Assembly (NCBI GenBank): GCA_963762435.1
Contig: CAVXLN010000040.1
Span: forward strand, 182,918-246,917
Length of the DNA stretch: 64,000 nucleotides
Source: JAXDMU01 sp963762435
GTDB taxonomy: Bacteria > Pseudomonadota > Alphaproteobacteria > ATCC43930 > CGMCC-115725
Direction: 5' to 3'
The translations under genes were made by a program, and so were the position numbers. The notes below the pieces were generated by a model. The model saw only the letters and a list, made by a program, of their open reading frames with translations. It did not search any database and was not told the origin of the DNA. This document shows, piece after piece, positions 25,577 to 35,702 of the stretch (positions are counted from its first letter, which is position 1; every line of letters starts with the position of its first letter).

Positions 25577-26901
25577 CGCCGATCCTGAGATTTGCACCCA
25601 GCCCGACCGGCCGGCTGCATCTGGGCAATCTCCGCACGGCGCTGGTCAATTGGCTGTTTGCCCGTTCCGCGCACGGCCAGCTCATGCTGCGCATCGACGA
25701 TACGGATCTCGAGCGCTCGACCGCCGAATATGCCGCCGCGATCGAGACCGACCTCGCCTGGCTCGGCCTCGACTGGGATCTCTTCGCGCGCCAGTCCGAC
25801 CGGTTTGCCGATTATGCCGCGGCGACCGAGCGCCTCAAAGCGGCGGGGCGGCTCTATCCGAGCTTCGAGAGCCCGGAGGAGCTCGAGCTCAAGCGCAAGC
25901 TGGCGCTTTCGCGGGGGCGGCCGCCGATCTATGACCGGGCGGCGCTCAAGCTGACGCCCGACGAGATCGCGGCCAAGCTCGCGGCGGGCGAGCAGCCGAC
26001 CTGGCGTTTCAAACTTTTGCCCGGCCGGGTCGCCTGGGACGATCTGGTGCGCGGGCCAGTCGAGTTCCAGGCCGAGAATCTGTCCGACCCGGTGCTGGTG
26101 AAGGGCGACGGTCAGCCGCTCTACACGCTGTCCTCAGTCGTCGACGATGTCGATTTCAAGATCACCCACATCATCCGCGGCGAAGATCATGTCGCCAACA
26201 CGGCCGTGCAGATCCAGCTGTTCGAGGCGCTGGGCGGCCATATCCCGAGCTTCGGTCATTTCAGCCTGATAGCCGACGCGGCCGGCGGCAAGCTGTCGAA
26301 GCGGGCGGGCGCGCTAAGCCTGGCCGAGCTGCACGACAGCGGCCTCGAACCGATGGCGGTGCTGAGCCTGCTCGCCAAGCTCGGCACGTCGGATGCGATC
26401 GACATTCGACCCGACCGCGCTACGCTTATCGCCGAGTTCGATATCCATAAATTCAGCCGCAACCAGCCCAAGCTCGATCCCGAGGAGTTCTGGCACCTCA
26501 ATGCCAAGCTGCTGCACGGGACCGACTACGGCGTGGTGGTAAGCCGTTTGCCAGCGGGGGCCGGCGAGGCTTTCTGGCTGGCGGTCCGCGGCAATATCAC
26601 GAAGCTCGCCGAGGCTGCGGATTGGTGGCGCGTCTGTCAGGGGCCGATCGAGCCTTTGATCGAGGATCCTGCCTTCCTGGCCGAAGCGGCAACGCTGCTG
26701 CCTCCGGACCCGTTCGAGGAGACGAGCTGGAGTAGCTGGACCCAAGCCGTCAAGGCCGCGACCGGGCGCAAGGGCAAGGATCTGTTCCTGCCGCTCCGCC
26801 GCGCGCTGACTGGCCTCGATCATGGGCCGGAGCTGGCAAGGCTCTTGCCGCTGATCGGGCGAGAGCGTGCCGTGGCACGGCTGGCGGGGCGGGCAGCCTG
26901 A
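25573..26901 (+). CDS. gltX: Glutamate--tRNA ligase (second, short-type GluRS)
   Basis: A 442-residue class I aminoacyl-tRNA synthetase. It has FAPSPTGRLHLGN with the HIGH-type motif HLGN at 16-19, TDLERS, the zinc-lacking insertion of the shorter bacterial form, VVDDVDFKITHIIRGEDH, and the second signature as KLSKR at about 240-244. Alphaproteobacteria often carry two GluRS paralogues; the KLSKR variant and length point to the second type. It charges glutamate onto tRNA-Glu and perhaps tRNA-Gln. Its GTG start overlaps the nadE stop. Confidence 0.9.
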   Translation: MTPILRFAPSPTGRLHLGNLRTALVNWLFARSAHGQLMLRIDDTDLERSTAEYAAAIETDLAWLGLDWDLFARQSDRFADYAAATERLKAAGRLYPSFESPEELELKRKLALSRGRPPIYDRAALKLTPDEIAAKLAAGEQPTWRFKLLPGRVAWDDLVRGPVEFQAENLSDPVLVKGDGQPLYTLSSVVDDVDFKITHIIRGEDHVANTAVQIQLFEALGGHIPSFGHFSLIADAAGGKLSKRAGALSLAELHDSGLEPMAVLSLLAKLGTSDAIDIRPDRATLIAEFDIHKFSRNQPKLDPEEFWHLNAKLLHGTDYGVVVSRLPAGAGEAFWLAVRGNITKLAEAADWWRVCQGPIEPLIEDPAFLAEAATLLPPDPFEETSWSSWTQAVKAATGRKGKDLFLPLRRALTGLDHGPELARLLPLIGRERAVARLAGRAA

Positions 26902-26983
26902 GCGGTCCGATCGCGAAACCCGCTTGTGCCACGGGTCCCTAGCGGCTAGGACAGGCGCCTTGCGTCAAAACCCGGCCAGACCC

Positions 26984-28474
26984 ATGAAGAACGCGCTCCG
27001 CATTCGCCGCTCCGAGAATTTCTCCGACTGGTATCACGAGGTGATCCGCGAGGCCGATATGGCCGAGCATTCCGGCGTGCGCGGCTGCATGGTCATCAAG
27101 CCTTGGGGCTATGCCATCTGGGAGCGGCTGCAGCAGCGCTTGGATGCGCTGATCAAGGCGACCGGCCACGATAATTGCTATTTCCCGATCTTCATCCCGC
27201 TCGAGCTGATGGAGAAGGAGGCGAGCCATGTCGAAGGCTTCGCCAAGGAGATGGCGATCGTCACCCATCACCGGCTGGTCATGAAGGACGGCAAGCTGGT
27301 GCCCGACGCGCCGCTCGAATCGCCGCTCATCATCCGGCCGACCTCGGAAACCATCATCGGCGAGGCGATGGCGCGCTGGATCAAGAGCTATCGCGACCTG
27401 CCGCTGAAGCTCAACCAATGGGCCAATGTCGTGCGCTGGGAGATGCGGCCGCGCCTGTTCCTCCGCACCAGCGAATTCCTGTGGCAGGAAGGCCATACGG
27501 CCCATGCGACGGCCGAGGAGGCGATCGAGGAGGCCAAGCAGATGCTGGGGGTCTATCGCCAGGTCATCGAAGGCGATATGCGCATTCCGGTGATTCCGGG
27601 GGTGAAGACCCCGCATGAGCGCTTCCCCGGTGCGGTCGACACGCACACGGTCGAGGCGATGATGCAGGATGGCCGGGCACTCCAGGCCGGCACCTCGCAT
27701 TTCCTCGGCCAGAATTTCGCCAGGGCCGCCAATATCCAGTATCAGGACAAGGCGGGCGGGCTCAGCCACGCTTTCACGACCTCCTGGGGCGCCACGACGC
27801 GTCTCATCGGCGCGCTCATCATGACCCATGCCGACGATGACGGCTTGCGCGTGCCGCCCAAGATGGCGCCGTTTCAGGTCGCGATCGTCCCGATCACGCG
27901 CGACGAGGCCGGCCGCGACGAGGTGATCCGCCATGCCCAGGGGCTGGCCGAGCGCATCCGGGCGGAGCGGTTCGACGGCGAGCCGATCCGCGTGCGCGTC
28001 GATCTCAAGGACGACAGCCCGGCCAACAAGCGCTGGGGCTGGATCAAGAAGGGCGTGCCGGTCGTGGTCGAGCTCGGCCCGCGCGACATCGCCAGCGGCA
28101 GTGTCGCCGTGACCGCGCGCGACGCCATCAATGACCGCAAGCTGGGCGTGCTGGAATCCCAATTCGTGGCCGGGTTGCCGCAGCAGCTCGCCGATTTCGA
28201 TGCGACGCTGTACGGCCAAGCGCTCGATTACCGCAAGAGCAAGATGGTGGAGGGCATCGCGACATACGAGGATCTCGTCGCCCATTTCAGCGAGGAGGCC
28301 GGAACCGGCTTCGTCGAGGGCAAATGGTCGGGCGATCCCGATATCGAGGATCGGCTCAGCGCGATCGGCGTCACCATCCGCTGCCTGCCGCACGAGCAGT
28401 CGGGCACGTCGGGCAAATGCCTGATCACGGGCGTGGATGCGACGCTCGACGCGATCTATGCGAAGGCGTATTGA
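26984..28474 (+). CDS. proS: Proline--tRNA ligase, archaeal/eukaryote-type
   Basis: A 496-residue class II synthetase. It reads FSDWYHEVIREADMAEHSGVRGCMVIKPWGYAIWE at the start (given here in two halves of that run in sequence), IRPTSETIIG (motif 2 region), RWEMRPRLFLRTSEFLWQEGHTAH, and a C-terminal zinc-like domain ending in AKAY with CLPHEQSG. These are features of the Thermus/archaeal ProRS group, not of the bacterial type with an editing insertion nor of the short alphaproteobacterial type of about 440 residues. The ATG follows a GACC-rich spacer without a strong ribosome-binding site. It follows gltX after 82 bases. Confidence 0.9.
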   Translation: MKNALRIRRSENFSDWYHEVIREADMAEHSGVRGCMVIKPWGYAIWERLQQRLDALIKATGHDNCYFPIFIPLELMEKEASHVEGFAKEMAIVTHHRLVMKDGKLVPDAPLESPLIIRPTSETIIGEAMARWIKSYRDLPLKLNQWANVVRWEMRPRLFLRTSEFLWQEGHTAHATAEEAIEEAKQMLGVYRQVIEGDMRIPVIPGVKTPHERFPGAVDTHTVEAMMQDGRALQAGTSHFLGQNFARAANIQYQDKAGGLSHAFTTSWGATTRLIGALIMTHADDDGLRVPPKMAPFQVAIVPITRDEAGRDEVIRHAQGLAERIRAERFDGEPIRVRVDLKDDSPANKRWGWIKKGVPVVVELGPRDIASGSVAVTARDAINDRKLGVLESQFVAGLPQQLADFDATLYGQALDYRKSKMVEGIATYEDLVAHFSEEAGTGFVEGKWSGDPDIEDRLSAIGVTIRCLPHEQSGTSGKCLITGVDATLDAIYAKAY

Positions 28475-28498
28475 GGGCTGACGGAACTTTCGGTGCGG

Positions 28499-28594
28499 CC
28501 CCACCTCACCCTGACCCTCTCCGCCCCAATGGGGCAGAGAGGGAATGAACAGCTCCTCTCCGCCGGTGGGGCGGAGAGGTTGGGTGAGGTGGGG
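28499..28594. repeat. Long imperfect inverted repeat (intergenic element)
   Basis: The left arm (28499-28527) reads CCCCACCTCACCC then TGACCCTCTCCGCCCC; the right arm (28568-28594) reads GGGGCGGAGAGG then TTGGGTGAGGTGGGG. The arms pair over about 27 bases, and smaller nested hairpins lie between them. This lies between proS and cysS. Elements of this GGGTGAGG/CTCTCC type recur in intergenic DNA of many alphaproteobacteria, where they act as transcript-end hairpins or REP-like repeats. Confidence 0.65.
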
Positions 28595-28709
28595 TGCTCC
28601 GATTGTCAATGAGGAGCGGAACGGAAATGAAGTGGTGTCGGACACACTGTTGAGCTTGCCCGTTGGCAGGTGCTCCGTCCCTCTTTCGTCCTGATCAAAG
28701 GTTTCTGCC

Positions 28710-30104
28710 GTGTCCCTCGTTCTCTTCAATACGCTGACGCGCCGCAAGGAAGCGTTCCGGCCGATCGATCCCGACCGCGTCCGCCTCTATGTCTGCGGGC
28801 CGACGGTCTATAATTACGCCCATATCGGCAATGCGCGGCCCTACATCGTCTTCGATGTCCTGTTCCGGGTGCTCCGGCATCTCTATGGCGAAGACCATGT
28901 CGTCTACGCCCGCAATCTCACCGATGTGGAAGACAAGATCATCGAGGCGGCGCGTAAGAACAACGAGACCATCCGGGCGCTGACCGAGCGGACTGCCGCC
29001 ATCTTCCAGGCCGACATGTTGGCCGTCGGCAGCCTGCCGCCCACGATCGAGCCGCGGGCGACCGAGCATATCGGCCAGATGGTCGCGATGATCGAGCGGC
29101 TGATTGCGCGCGGTCATGCTTATGCGGCGGACGGCCATGTGCTGTTCCAGATCGCGACCATGCCCGACTATGGCAGGCTCAGCCGGCGCCCGCTCGAGGA
29201 TATGATCGCGGGCGCTCGCGTCGAGGTCGCCACCTACAAACGCGATCCGGGCGATTTCGTGCTGTGGAAGCCGTCGAACGATGAGCAGCCCGGCTGGGAC
29301 AGCCCGTGGGGCCGGGGCCGGCCGGGCTGGCATATCGAATGCTCTGCCATGAGCGAGGCGCATCTGGGCCAGCATTTCGACATTCATGGCGGCGGCATCG
29401 ACCTGATCTTTCCGCACCATGAGAATGAGATCGCGCAATCGGTCTGCGCCCATGACGACGGCACTTTCGTCAATGTCTGGATGCACAACGCCTTCCTCGA
29501 CATCGAAGGCGAGAAGATGTCGAAATCGCTTGGCAACTTCCTGGTCGTCCATGATCTGCTGAAGGATTTCCAGGGCGAGGCGCTGCGCTACTCCATGCTC
29601 AACGCCCTCTATCGCGATCCGATGGATTGGACGCTCGATCGGGTACGCCAGGCCAAGCAGTCTATGGATCGCTTCTATACCGCACTGCGCGCGACATCCG
29701 AGATCGAGCCCATTTGGCCGGCTTCGCCCGCGGTGCTGCCCGCGCTCGAGGACGATCTCAACACGCCGTTGGCGCAATCGGTGATGCATGAGCTGACGAC
29801 CGAGCTCAACAAGGCGGAATGGCTCGAAGACAAGGCGCGCGCCAAGGGCGCGCTGCTGGCGAGCGGGCGGCTCATGGGGTTCCTCAACGAGGATCCCGAA
29901 GCCTGGTTCCGCTGGCGGCCGGAGCATGCCGAAGGCTTGAGCAACGAGGAGGTCGATGCGCTCGTGTTGGCTCGGCGCGAGGCGCGGGCGCAGCGCGATT
30001 TCGCGGCGGCCGACGGCATCCGCAAGCAATTGACCGATGCCGGCATCGTGCTTGAGGACGGGCCGGACGGCACCATCTGGCGGCGCGGCGGCGATGCCGG
30101 CTGA
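28710..30104 (+). CDS. cysS: Cysteine--tRNA ligase
   Basis: A 464-residue class I synthetase that charges cysteine onto tRNA-Cys. The CGPTVYNYAHIGNARP segment supplies Cys29 (zinc ligand) and the HIGH-type HIGN at 38-41. Other zinc ligands appear in WHIECSAM and HHENEIAQS; KMSKS is at about 269-273 (EGEKMSKSLGNF). The length is typical. It uses a GTG start. Its last 11 bases overlap the trmJ start. Confidence 0.95.
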   Translation: MSLVLFNTLTRRKEAFRPIDPDRVRLYVCGPTVYNYAHIGNARPYIVFDVLFRVLRHLYGEDHVVYARNLTDVEDKIIEAARKNNETIRALTERTAAIFQADMLAVGSLPPTIEPRATEHIGQMVAMIERLIARGHAYAADGHVLFQIATMPDYGRLSRRPLEDMIAGARVEVATYKRDPGDFVLWKPSNDEQPGWDSPWGRGRPGWHIECSAMSEAHLGQHFDIHGGGIDLIFPHHENEIAQSVCAHDDGTFVNVWMHNAFLDIEGEKMSKSLGNFLVVHDLLKDFQGEALRYSMLNALYRDPMDWTLDRVRQAKQSMDRFYTALRATSEIEPIWPASPAVLPALEDDLNTPLAQSVMHELTTELNKAEWLEDKARAKGALLASGRLMGFLNEDPEAWFRWRPEHAEGLSNEEVDALVLARREARAQRDFAAADGIRKQLTDAGIVLEDGPDGTIWRRGGDAG

Positions 30105-30843
30105 AGCAGGGCAGGGGCCGGCGATCATCCTGGTCGAGCCGCAGCTCGGCGAGAATATCGGAGCGGTCGCGCGTGCCATGCTGAATTGCGGTCTCACTGA
30201 TCTCCGGCTCGTCAAGCCGCGCGACGGCTGGCCCTCGATCCCGGCCGAGCGGGCCGCCGCCGGCGCCGATATCGTGCTCGAGCGGACCCATGTGTTCGAG
30301 ACGCTGCGCGAGGCGATCGCGGATCTGACCTTCGTCTGCGCCACCACGGCGCGGTCGCGCGACCTGATGAAGCCGGTGCTGTCACCCGATGCGGCGGTCG
30401 AGCGGTTGGTCGCGGCCGAAGCGCGGGGCGAGCGGGTCGGCGTGATGTTCGGCAAGGAACGCTCGGGCCTGACCAACGACGATGTGGCGCTCGCCGATGC
30501 GGCGGTGACCTTCCCCCTCAATCCCGGCTTCACCTCGCTCAATTTAGCCCAAGCTGTGCTGCTGATCGGGTGGGAATGGCGCAAGAGCCAGATCGAGGCG
30601 CCGCCCGCCGAGACCATCCCGCCGATCAGCACGCCGGCAACCCATGGCGACCTCTCGCATCTCTTCGAGCATCTCGAGCGCGAGCTCGATGCCGGCGGCT
30701 TCTTCTTTCCGCCCGACAACCGCCCGTTCATGATCCGCAATCTGCGCACTCTGCTGACGCGGGCGCAGCTGACCGATCAAGATGTGCGCACGCTCCATGG
30801 CGTGATCCGCTGCCTCGCCGAGAAGCGGAACCGTCAATCCTAG
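30094..30843 (+). CDS. trmJ: tRNA (cytidine/uridine-32-2'-O)-methyltransferase, TrmJ family
   Basis: A 249-residue SpoU-class (SPOUT) methyltransferase. The signature motifs are IILVEPQLGENIGAVARAMLNCGL (motif 1, Asn and Arg involved in SAM and RNA binding), GVMFGKERSGLTNDD (motif 2) and FPLNPGFTSLNLAQAVLLIGWE (motif 3). Family members methylate the ribose at position 32 of several tRNAs. The start ATG overlaps cysS by 11 bases, placing it in the same transcript. Confidence 0.88.
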   Translation: MPAEAGQGPAIILVEPQLGENIGAVARAMLNCGLTDLRLVKPRDGWPSIPAERAAAGADIVLERTHVFETLREAIADLTFVCATTARSRDLMKPVLSPDAAVERLVAAEARGERVGVMFGKERSGLTNDDVALADAAVTFPLNPGFTSLNLAQAVLLIGWEWRKSQIEAPPAETIPPISTPATHGDLSHLFEHLERELDAGGFFFPPDNRPFMIRNLRTLLTRAQLTDQDVRTLHGVIRCLAEKRNRQS

Positions 30844-30861
30844 GCAGAAACAAAGTGTTGG

Positions 30862-30899
30862 GGCGGGCATCCTGCCCGCCAGCGGGCGGGACGCCCGCT
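30862..30899. repeat. Double hairpin after trmJ
   Basis: GGCGGGCATCCTGCCCGCC (30862-30880) and AGCGGGCGGGACGCCCGCT (30881-30899) form two adjacent perfect or near-perfect stem-loops between trmJ and the PhzF-like gene. There is no T-run, but the position fits transcript-end hairpins. The same GCGGGC-ATCCT-GCCCGC type repeat is frequent in bacterial intergenic DNA. Confidence 0.6.
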
Positions 30900-30951
30900 C
30901 CACTGGTGAACCAGCGAAGGCGCATCCGGATCAAGCTCGGGAGGTCTCGCC

Positions 30952-31795
30952 ATGCCGCATCTCGCATTCCACCAAGTCGATGTGTTCTCGTCGGTGCCGC
31001 TCAAGGGCAATCCGCTCGCCGTGGTGATCGGCGCCGACGGGCTGAGCGATCGGCAGATGGGTGATTTCGCCAATTGGACCAATCTCAGCGAGACGACCTT
31101 TCTGCTGAGGCCGACCAGTCCTGTGGCCGATTACCGGGTGCGCATCTTCACGCCCGAGCGCGAGCTGCCCTTTGCCGGCCATCCGACGCTTGGTAGCTGC
31201 CATGTCTGGCTTGCCGCCGGCGGCGTCCCACGCGGCGACAAGGTGGTTCAGGAATGCGGCGCCGGGCTGGTGCCGCTCCGCCGCGATTCCGGCCGGCTTG
31301 CCTTCGCGGCCCCGCCGCTCCGCCGATCAGGGCCACTCGAGCCGGATCTCGTCGCCCGGATCGCCGAGGGGCTGGGACTGGCGCCCGAGCGTATCCAGGC
31401 GACTCAGCGAGTTCGAGAACGGGCCGGAATGGGTTGCGGTCATGCTCGGCAGCCGCGCCGAGCTGCTGGCGCTCAAACCGGATCCGCGGCCGCTGGCCGG
31501 GCTCGATCTTGGCGTCGTGGCGCCCTGGGATCCGGCATCGGATGGCGCCGAGGCGCAGTTCGAGGTGCGCGCTTTCATCCTGGGCGACACCGTGTCCGAA
31601 GATCCGGTGACCGGCAGCCTCAATGCCGGGCTGGCGCAATGGCTGATCGGCGCCGGGCTGGCGCCCGAACGCTATGTCGCGAGCCAGGGCACGGCTTTGG
31701 GTCGGCTCGGGCGGGTGCATGTCGAGAAGGACGGTGCCGAGATCTGGATCGGCGGCGCCGTCACGAGCGTCGTGACGGGCACGGTGGCACTGTAG
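30952..31795 (+). pseudogene. PhzF-family isomerase-like gene with frameshift
   Basis: The N-terminal part reads as PhzF/DapF-fold protein: FHQVDVFSSVPLKGNPLAVV, NLSETTFLL (catalytic Glu region), FAGHPTLGS. It stays in frame to LAPERIQATQ near 31405. After that the family sequence continues in the next frame (FENGPEWVAVMLGSRAELLAL ... SEDPVTGSLNAGLAQWL ... SQGTALGRLGRVHVE, ending at 31795). One extra base in CAGCGAG (31404-31411) explains the shift. With that base removed the product would be about 280 residues, a normal length. It may be a recent mutation or a sequencing error. The function in this family is poorly known. Confidence 0.8.
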
Positions 31796-31858
31796 TGCGG
31801 CCTCGCGCTGTGGCAGAATGTCGTCCGATCATTCGAGACGCCGCAGGGGGCAGCGAGA

Positions 31859-32665
31859 ATGACGATTGTCGAGGCTGGCGCCGCCAATCATGGCGATTCC
31901 GGCGCGGAGCAGAAGCAGCTTGCCGCCGACCGGATCCGCACGATCGATCAGATCAAGCGGCTCTATGCCGTCGTCATGGGCTTTGCCGTCACCACCAGCA
32001 TCAGCAATATCTACAACGCCGTGAAATCATCGGGTTTCGACCCGTCGGTGAGCTTCGTCATCCTCAGCGACGAGTTCGCCTTCATCTCGCTCATCGTGCT
32101 CTTCTTTCTCGGCACCGAGCGGTTCTATGACGCGCGCTATCTGAAGCCGGACAGCCGGCCGGCGAGTTTGCGCGGCCTGTTCCTCGACCTGTCGGCGTCG
32201 GGCATCTCCGCGGGCTTCTTCGTGATCCTGGCCGAGACCTTCTCGCACCAGGATCCGGGCGCAGCACTCGATCTGCCCCACGCCATGTCGATGCAGCATG
32301 AGTTCTTCCGCAATCTCCTCGGCCTCTACGCGATCGATCTCGTGCTGCTGTTCGTGCAGATCTGGCGGATGCAGCATCATCCGACCGGGCTTGAAAACAC
32401 CTTCACTGCGCATTGGATCTGGGTGGCGCTCAATGTCGCGACCTTCCTCATATTCTTCTTCTTTCACCGCGACGAGCTCGGCCATGTCACCGTCGGCTTC
32501 CTGTCGCTCGATCTGTTGATCAGCAGCCTGGCTATGGAAATTCTGGCGATTCACGCGGTCAGGTTCGGGCTCGATATGTCGCTGACCTTCGAGTTCTATT
32601 ATCCGGGTGCGGTAAATCCGGCACGCGACCTGATGCGACGCTTGGGCCGGCGGCGACACCCGTAA
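31859..32665 (+). CDS. Multi-helix membrane protein, unknown
   Basis: A 268-residue protein. After a polar start it has about six hydrophobic segments (RLYAVVMGFAVTTSISNIY, FAFISLIVLFFLGTERFYD, LYAIDLVLLFVQIWRM, HWIWVALNVATFLIFFFFHR, FLSLDLLISSLAMEILAIHA). The conserved-looking pieces EHEFFRN-like QHEFFRNLLGLYAID and HRDELGHVTVGF sit between helices. I do not recognise a named family. It follows the PhzF-like gene after 63 bases. Confidence 0.6.
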   Translation: MTIVEAGAANHGDSGAEQKQLAADRIRTIDQIKRLYAVVMGFAVTTSISNIYNAVKSSGFDPSVSFVILSDEFAFISLIVLFFLGTERFYDARYLKPDSRPASLRGLFLDLSASGISAGFFVILAETFSHQDPGAALDLPHAMSMQHEFFRNLLGLYAIDLVLLFVQIWRMQHHPTGLENTFTAHWIWVALNVATFLIFFFFHRDELGHVTVGFLSLDLLISSLAMEILAIHAVRFGLDMSLTFEFYYPGAVNPARDLMRRLGRRRHP

Positions 32666-32728
32666 CTTCTGTGGATCGAGCATCGGATATCCGCGATAGT
32701 GAGGTTCTATTGCGCAAAGGGAATATCG

Positions 32729-33253
32729 ATGATGCTGCAGCGCCTTATCCTCGCGATCCTGGGGTCTTTCCTGCTCGGCCAGGCAGCACTGGCGGACAAG
32801 TCGGCGATGCATGAGCTGCAGGCGCCGGCGGGCTACAAGCTGCTCTTCTCCGCCAAGGCCAAGGGCGTGCAGATCTATACCAGCACGGCCGATGGCGATG
32901 CCTTCAAATGGGCATTGGAAGCGCCGCTCGCCCAGCTCTCGGCGAAGCGCGGCAAGCTGATCATCCATCACTATGCCGGCCCCTCCTGGGAGGCCCCGGA
33001 TGGCAGCAAGGTGGCGCGCGACAAGGAGGCGAAACCGGTCTCGGTGCCGGCGCCCGACGCCGCCGCCGACATTCCCTGGCTGCTCATCAAGGTCGCGGCC
33101 GATCCGGCACCCGGTGTGCTGAGCCAGGTCGCCTATGTCCAGCGCATCGGCACCAAGGGCGGCGTGGCGCCGGCGGGGGCACCCGTCCGGGCCGACACAA
33201 AGATCGGCGTGCCTTACACCGCCACATACGCCTTCTACGTCAAGGCCGAGTAG
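32729..33253 (+). CDS. DUF3455-family secreted protein
   Basis: A 174-residue protein with a signal peptide (LQRLILAILGSFLLGQAALA). The mature part follows the DUF3455 pattern: PAGYKLLFSAKAKGVQIYTST, FKWALEAPLAQL, HHYAGPSWEAPDGSKVARD, IPWLLIKVAA, YVQRIGTKGG and VPYTATYAFYVKA. The function of this family is unknown; it is periplasmic or extracellular. I start at the first of two adjacent ATGs, 6 bases after AAAGGGA. Confidence 0.8.
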   Translation: MMLQRLILAILGSFLLGQAALADKSAMHELQAPAGYKLLFSAKAKGVQIYTSTADGDAFKWALEAPLAQLSAKRGKLIIHHYAGPSWEAPDGSKVARDKEAKPVSVPAPDAAADIPWLLIKVAADPAPGVLSQVAYVQRIGTKGGVAPAGAPVRADTKIGVPYTATYAFYVKAE

Positions 33254-33260
33254 GGCGTCC

Positions 33261-34175
33261 GTGCTCAGCGTCATCATTCCGGCCCGGAACAATGGCGCCT
33301 TTACCGCGCGCTGCATCGGGACGGCGCTGGCCGCCCTCGCAGTCCGCAATCTCAAATGCGAGTTCGTGCTGATCGACGATGCCTCGGCACCGGACGAACA
33401 CATGCTCGATATCTTCAAGCAGCATCGGGCGAGCGCCCCCGATCAGGAGTTCAAGCTGGTCCGGGTTTCGACACATCAGCACTATTCGCGAATCTTCGCG
33501 ATCGGTCTCCATCTCGCGACGCGCGAGAATGTGCTGTTCTTGAGCAACGACATGCTGATCACGCCGAGCTTCCTGACGGCCTTGCTCGGTGTTTCCGCAC
33601 TCGATAGCCGGATCGGCATCGTGCGCGGCACGTCCGCCCATGTCGACAGCCATCCCGAGCATGTCGTGAAGCCGCCCATGCCGATGCGCCGCTATCCCGA
33701 TATCGACGCCTTCTCGCGCATGATGTTCGAGATGGCCGGGCTGGGCTTCGTCGAGGACAAGGTGCTGTCGGGCGATGCGGTGCTGATCAAGCGCGCGCTC
33801 ATCGATCGGATCGGCCTCGTCGACTACCGCTATTTCGCCTATTTCGGCGATCTCGATTACGGGCTCCGGGCGCATCTTGCCGGTTTCAAGCTGGTCTGCG
33901 CGAAGGGTGCGTGGCTGCATCACGAAGGGGCGGGTTATATCAAGGCCGATGTCGCCCGCGTCGGCGAGCCCATGGCAGCGGCACAGGCGCGGCGCATGGA
34001 AGTGGTGCAGCAGGCGTACGAGACCTTCCGCGCCAAATGGGACCCGGATTTGCCGCCTCGCTATGACGAGCTGCCGTCGCTCCATCTCTTCGACATGGCA
34101 CGGCGCCATGCCGACCGGGTCCAGCTGGTGGAGACGCTACCGGCCGAAGCCTCAGCAGGTCTCGAGTTCCATTAG
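33261..34175 (+). CDS. Glycosyltransferase family 2
   Basis: A 304-residue GT-A fold enzyme. It begins LSVIIPARNNGAF, has FVLIDDASAPDE (first Asp motif), LFLSNDMLITPSF (DxD-like, here NDM), and FGDLDYGLRAHLAGFKLVCAKGAWLHHEGAG (acceptor/catalytic region with ED-like GDLD). These match GT2 enzymes that extend surface polysaccharides; the donor sugar is unknown. The GTG start 7 bases after the DUF3455 stop is supported by the first beta strand starting right there. It ends at a strong terminator. Confidence 0.85.
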   Translation: MLSVIIPARNNGAFTARCIGTALAALAVRNLKCEFVLIDDASAPDEHMLDIFKQHRASAPDQEFKLVRVSTHQHYSRIFAIGLHLATRENVLFLSNDMLITPSFLTALLGVSALDSRIGIVRGTSAHVDSHPEHVVKPPMPMRRYPDIDAFSRMMFEMAGLGFVEDKVLSGDAVLIKRALIDRIGLVDYRYFAYFGDLDYGLRAHLAGFKLVCAKGAWLHHEGAGYIKADVARVGEPMAAAQARRMEVVQQAYETFRAKWDPDLPPRYDELPSLHLFDMARRHADRVQLVETLPAEASAGLEFH

Positions 34176-34177
34176 AG

Positions 34178-34198
34178 CCGGCCGCAGCCGGAATTTTT
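34178..34198 (+). terminator. Rho-independent terminator of the glycosyltransferase gene
   Basis: CCGGC (34178-34182), loop CGCA, GCCGG (34187-34191), then AATTTTT. A short GC stem plus T-run starts just after the stop codon. Confidence 0.75.
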
Positions 34199-34370
34199 CA
34201 AAAACCGTCCATCGCGCTCATCCATTCGTCGGGACACGCTCGTAACACAATGGGGCGAATTCACGTTGTGTCGGCTTGAGGGCCGCGGACGGAGCGGGCG
34301 AAGCATTTTCGTCCCGCGGCCCCGCGCGTTGAGAGTCGGTCAAAAGCATCTGATTTTGACTGGAGCTTAG

Positions 34371-35579
<1,209 letters not shown>

Positions 35580-35674
35580 GCCTGGAGCGCGATGACGTTA
35601 GGTCGGATCGACCTGATCGCATCCGGCTCCAGAGGCGGCAGGGCTCCCTTGCGCGGGTCCGGTGCCGGGCGCAG

Positions 35675-35702
35675 TTGACACGGCCGGCGTTCGCCCTATA
35701 GT
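35675..35702 (+). promoter_or_regulatory. Strong sigma-70 promoter upstream of rpsD
   Basis: TTGACA (35675-35680), a 16-base spacer and TATAGT (35697-35702) form a near-consensus promoter 120 bases before rpsD. The transcript would start around 35710 and carry a leader with a hairpin at 35725-35742 (GCGGGTCC/GGACCCCGC type). Confidence 0.7.

Noticed and set aside
30862..30899. Start of a CRISPR array
   Set aside because: Only two adjacent hairpins are present, without repeat-spacer periodicity or cas genes.
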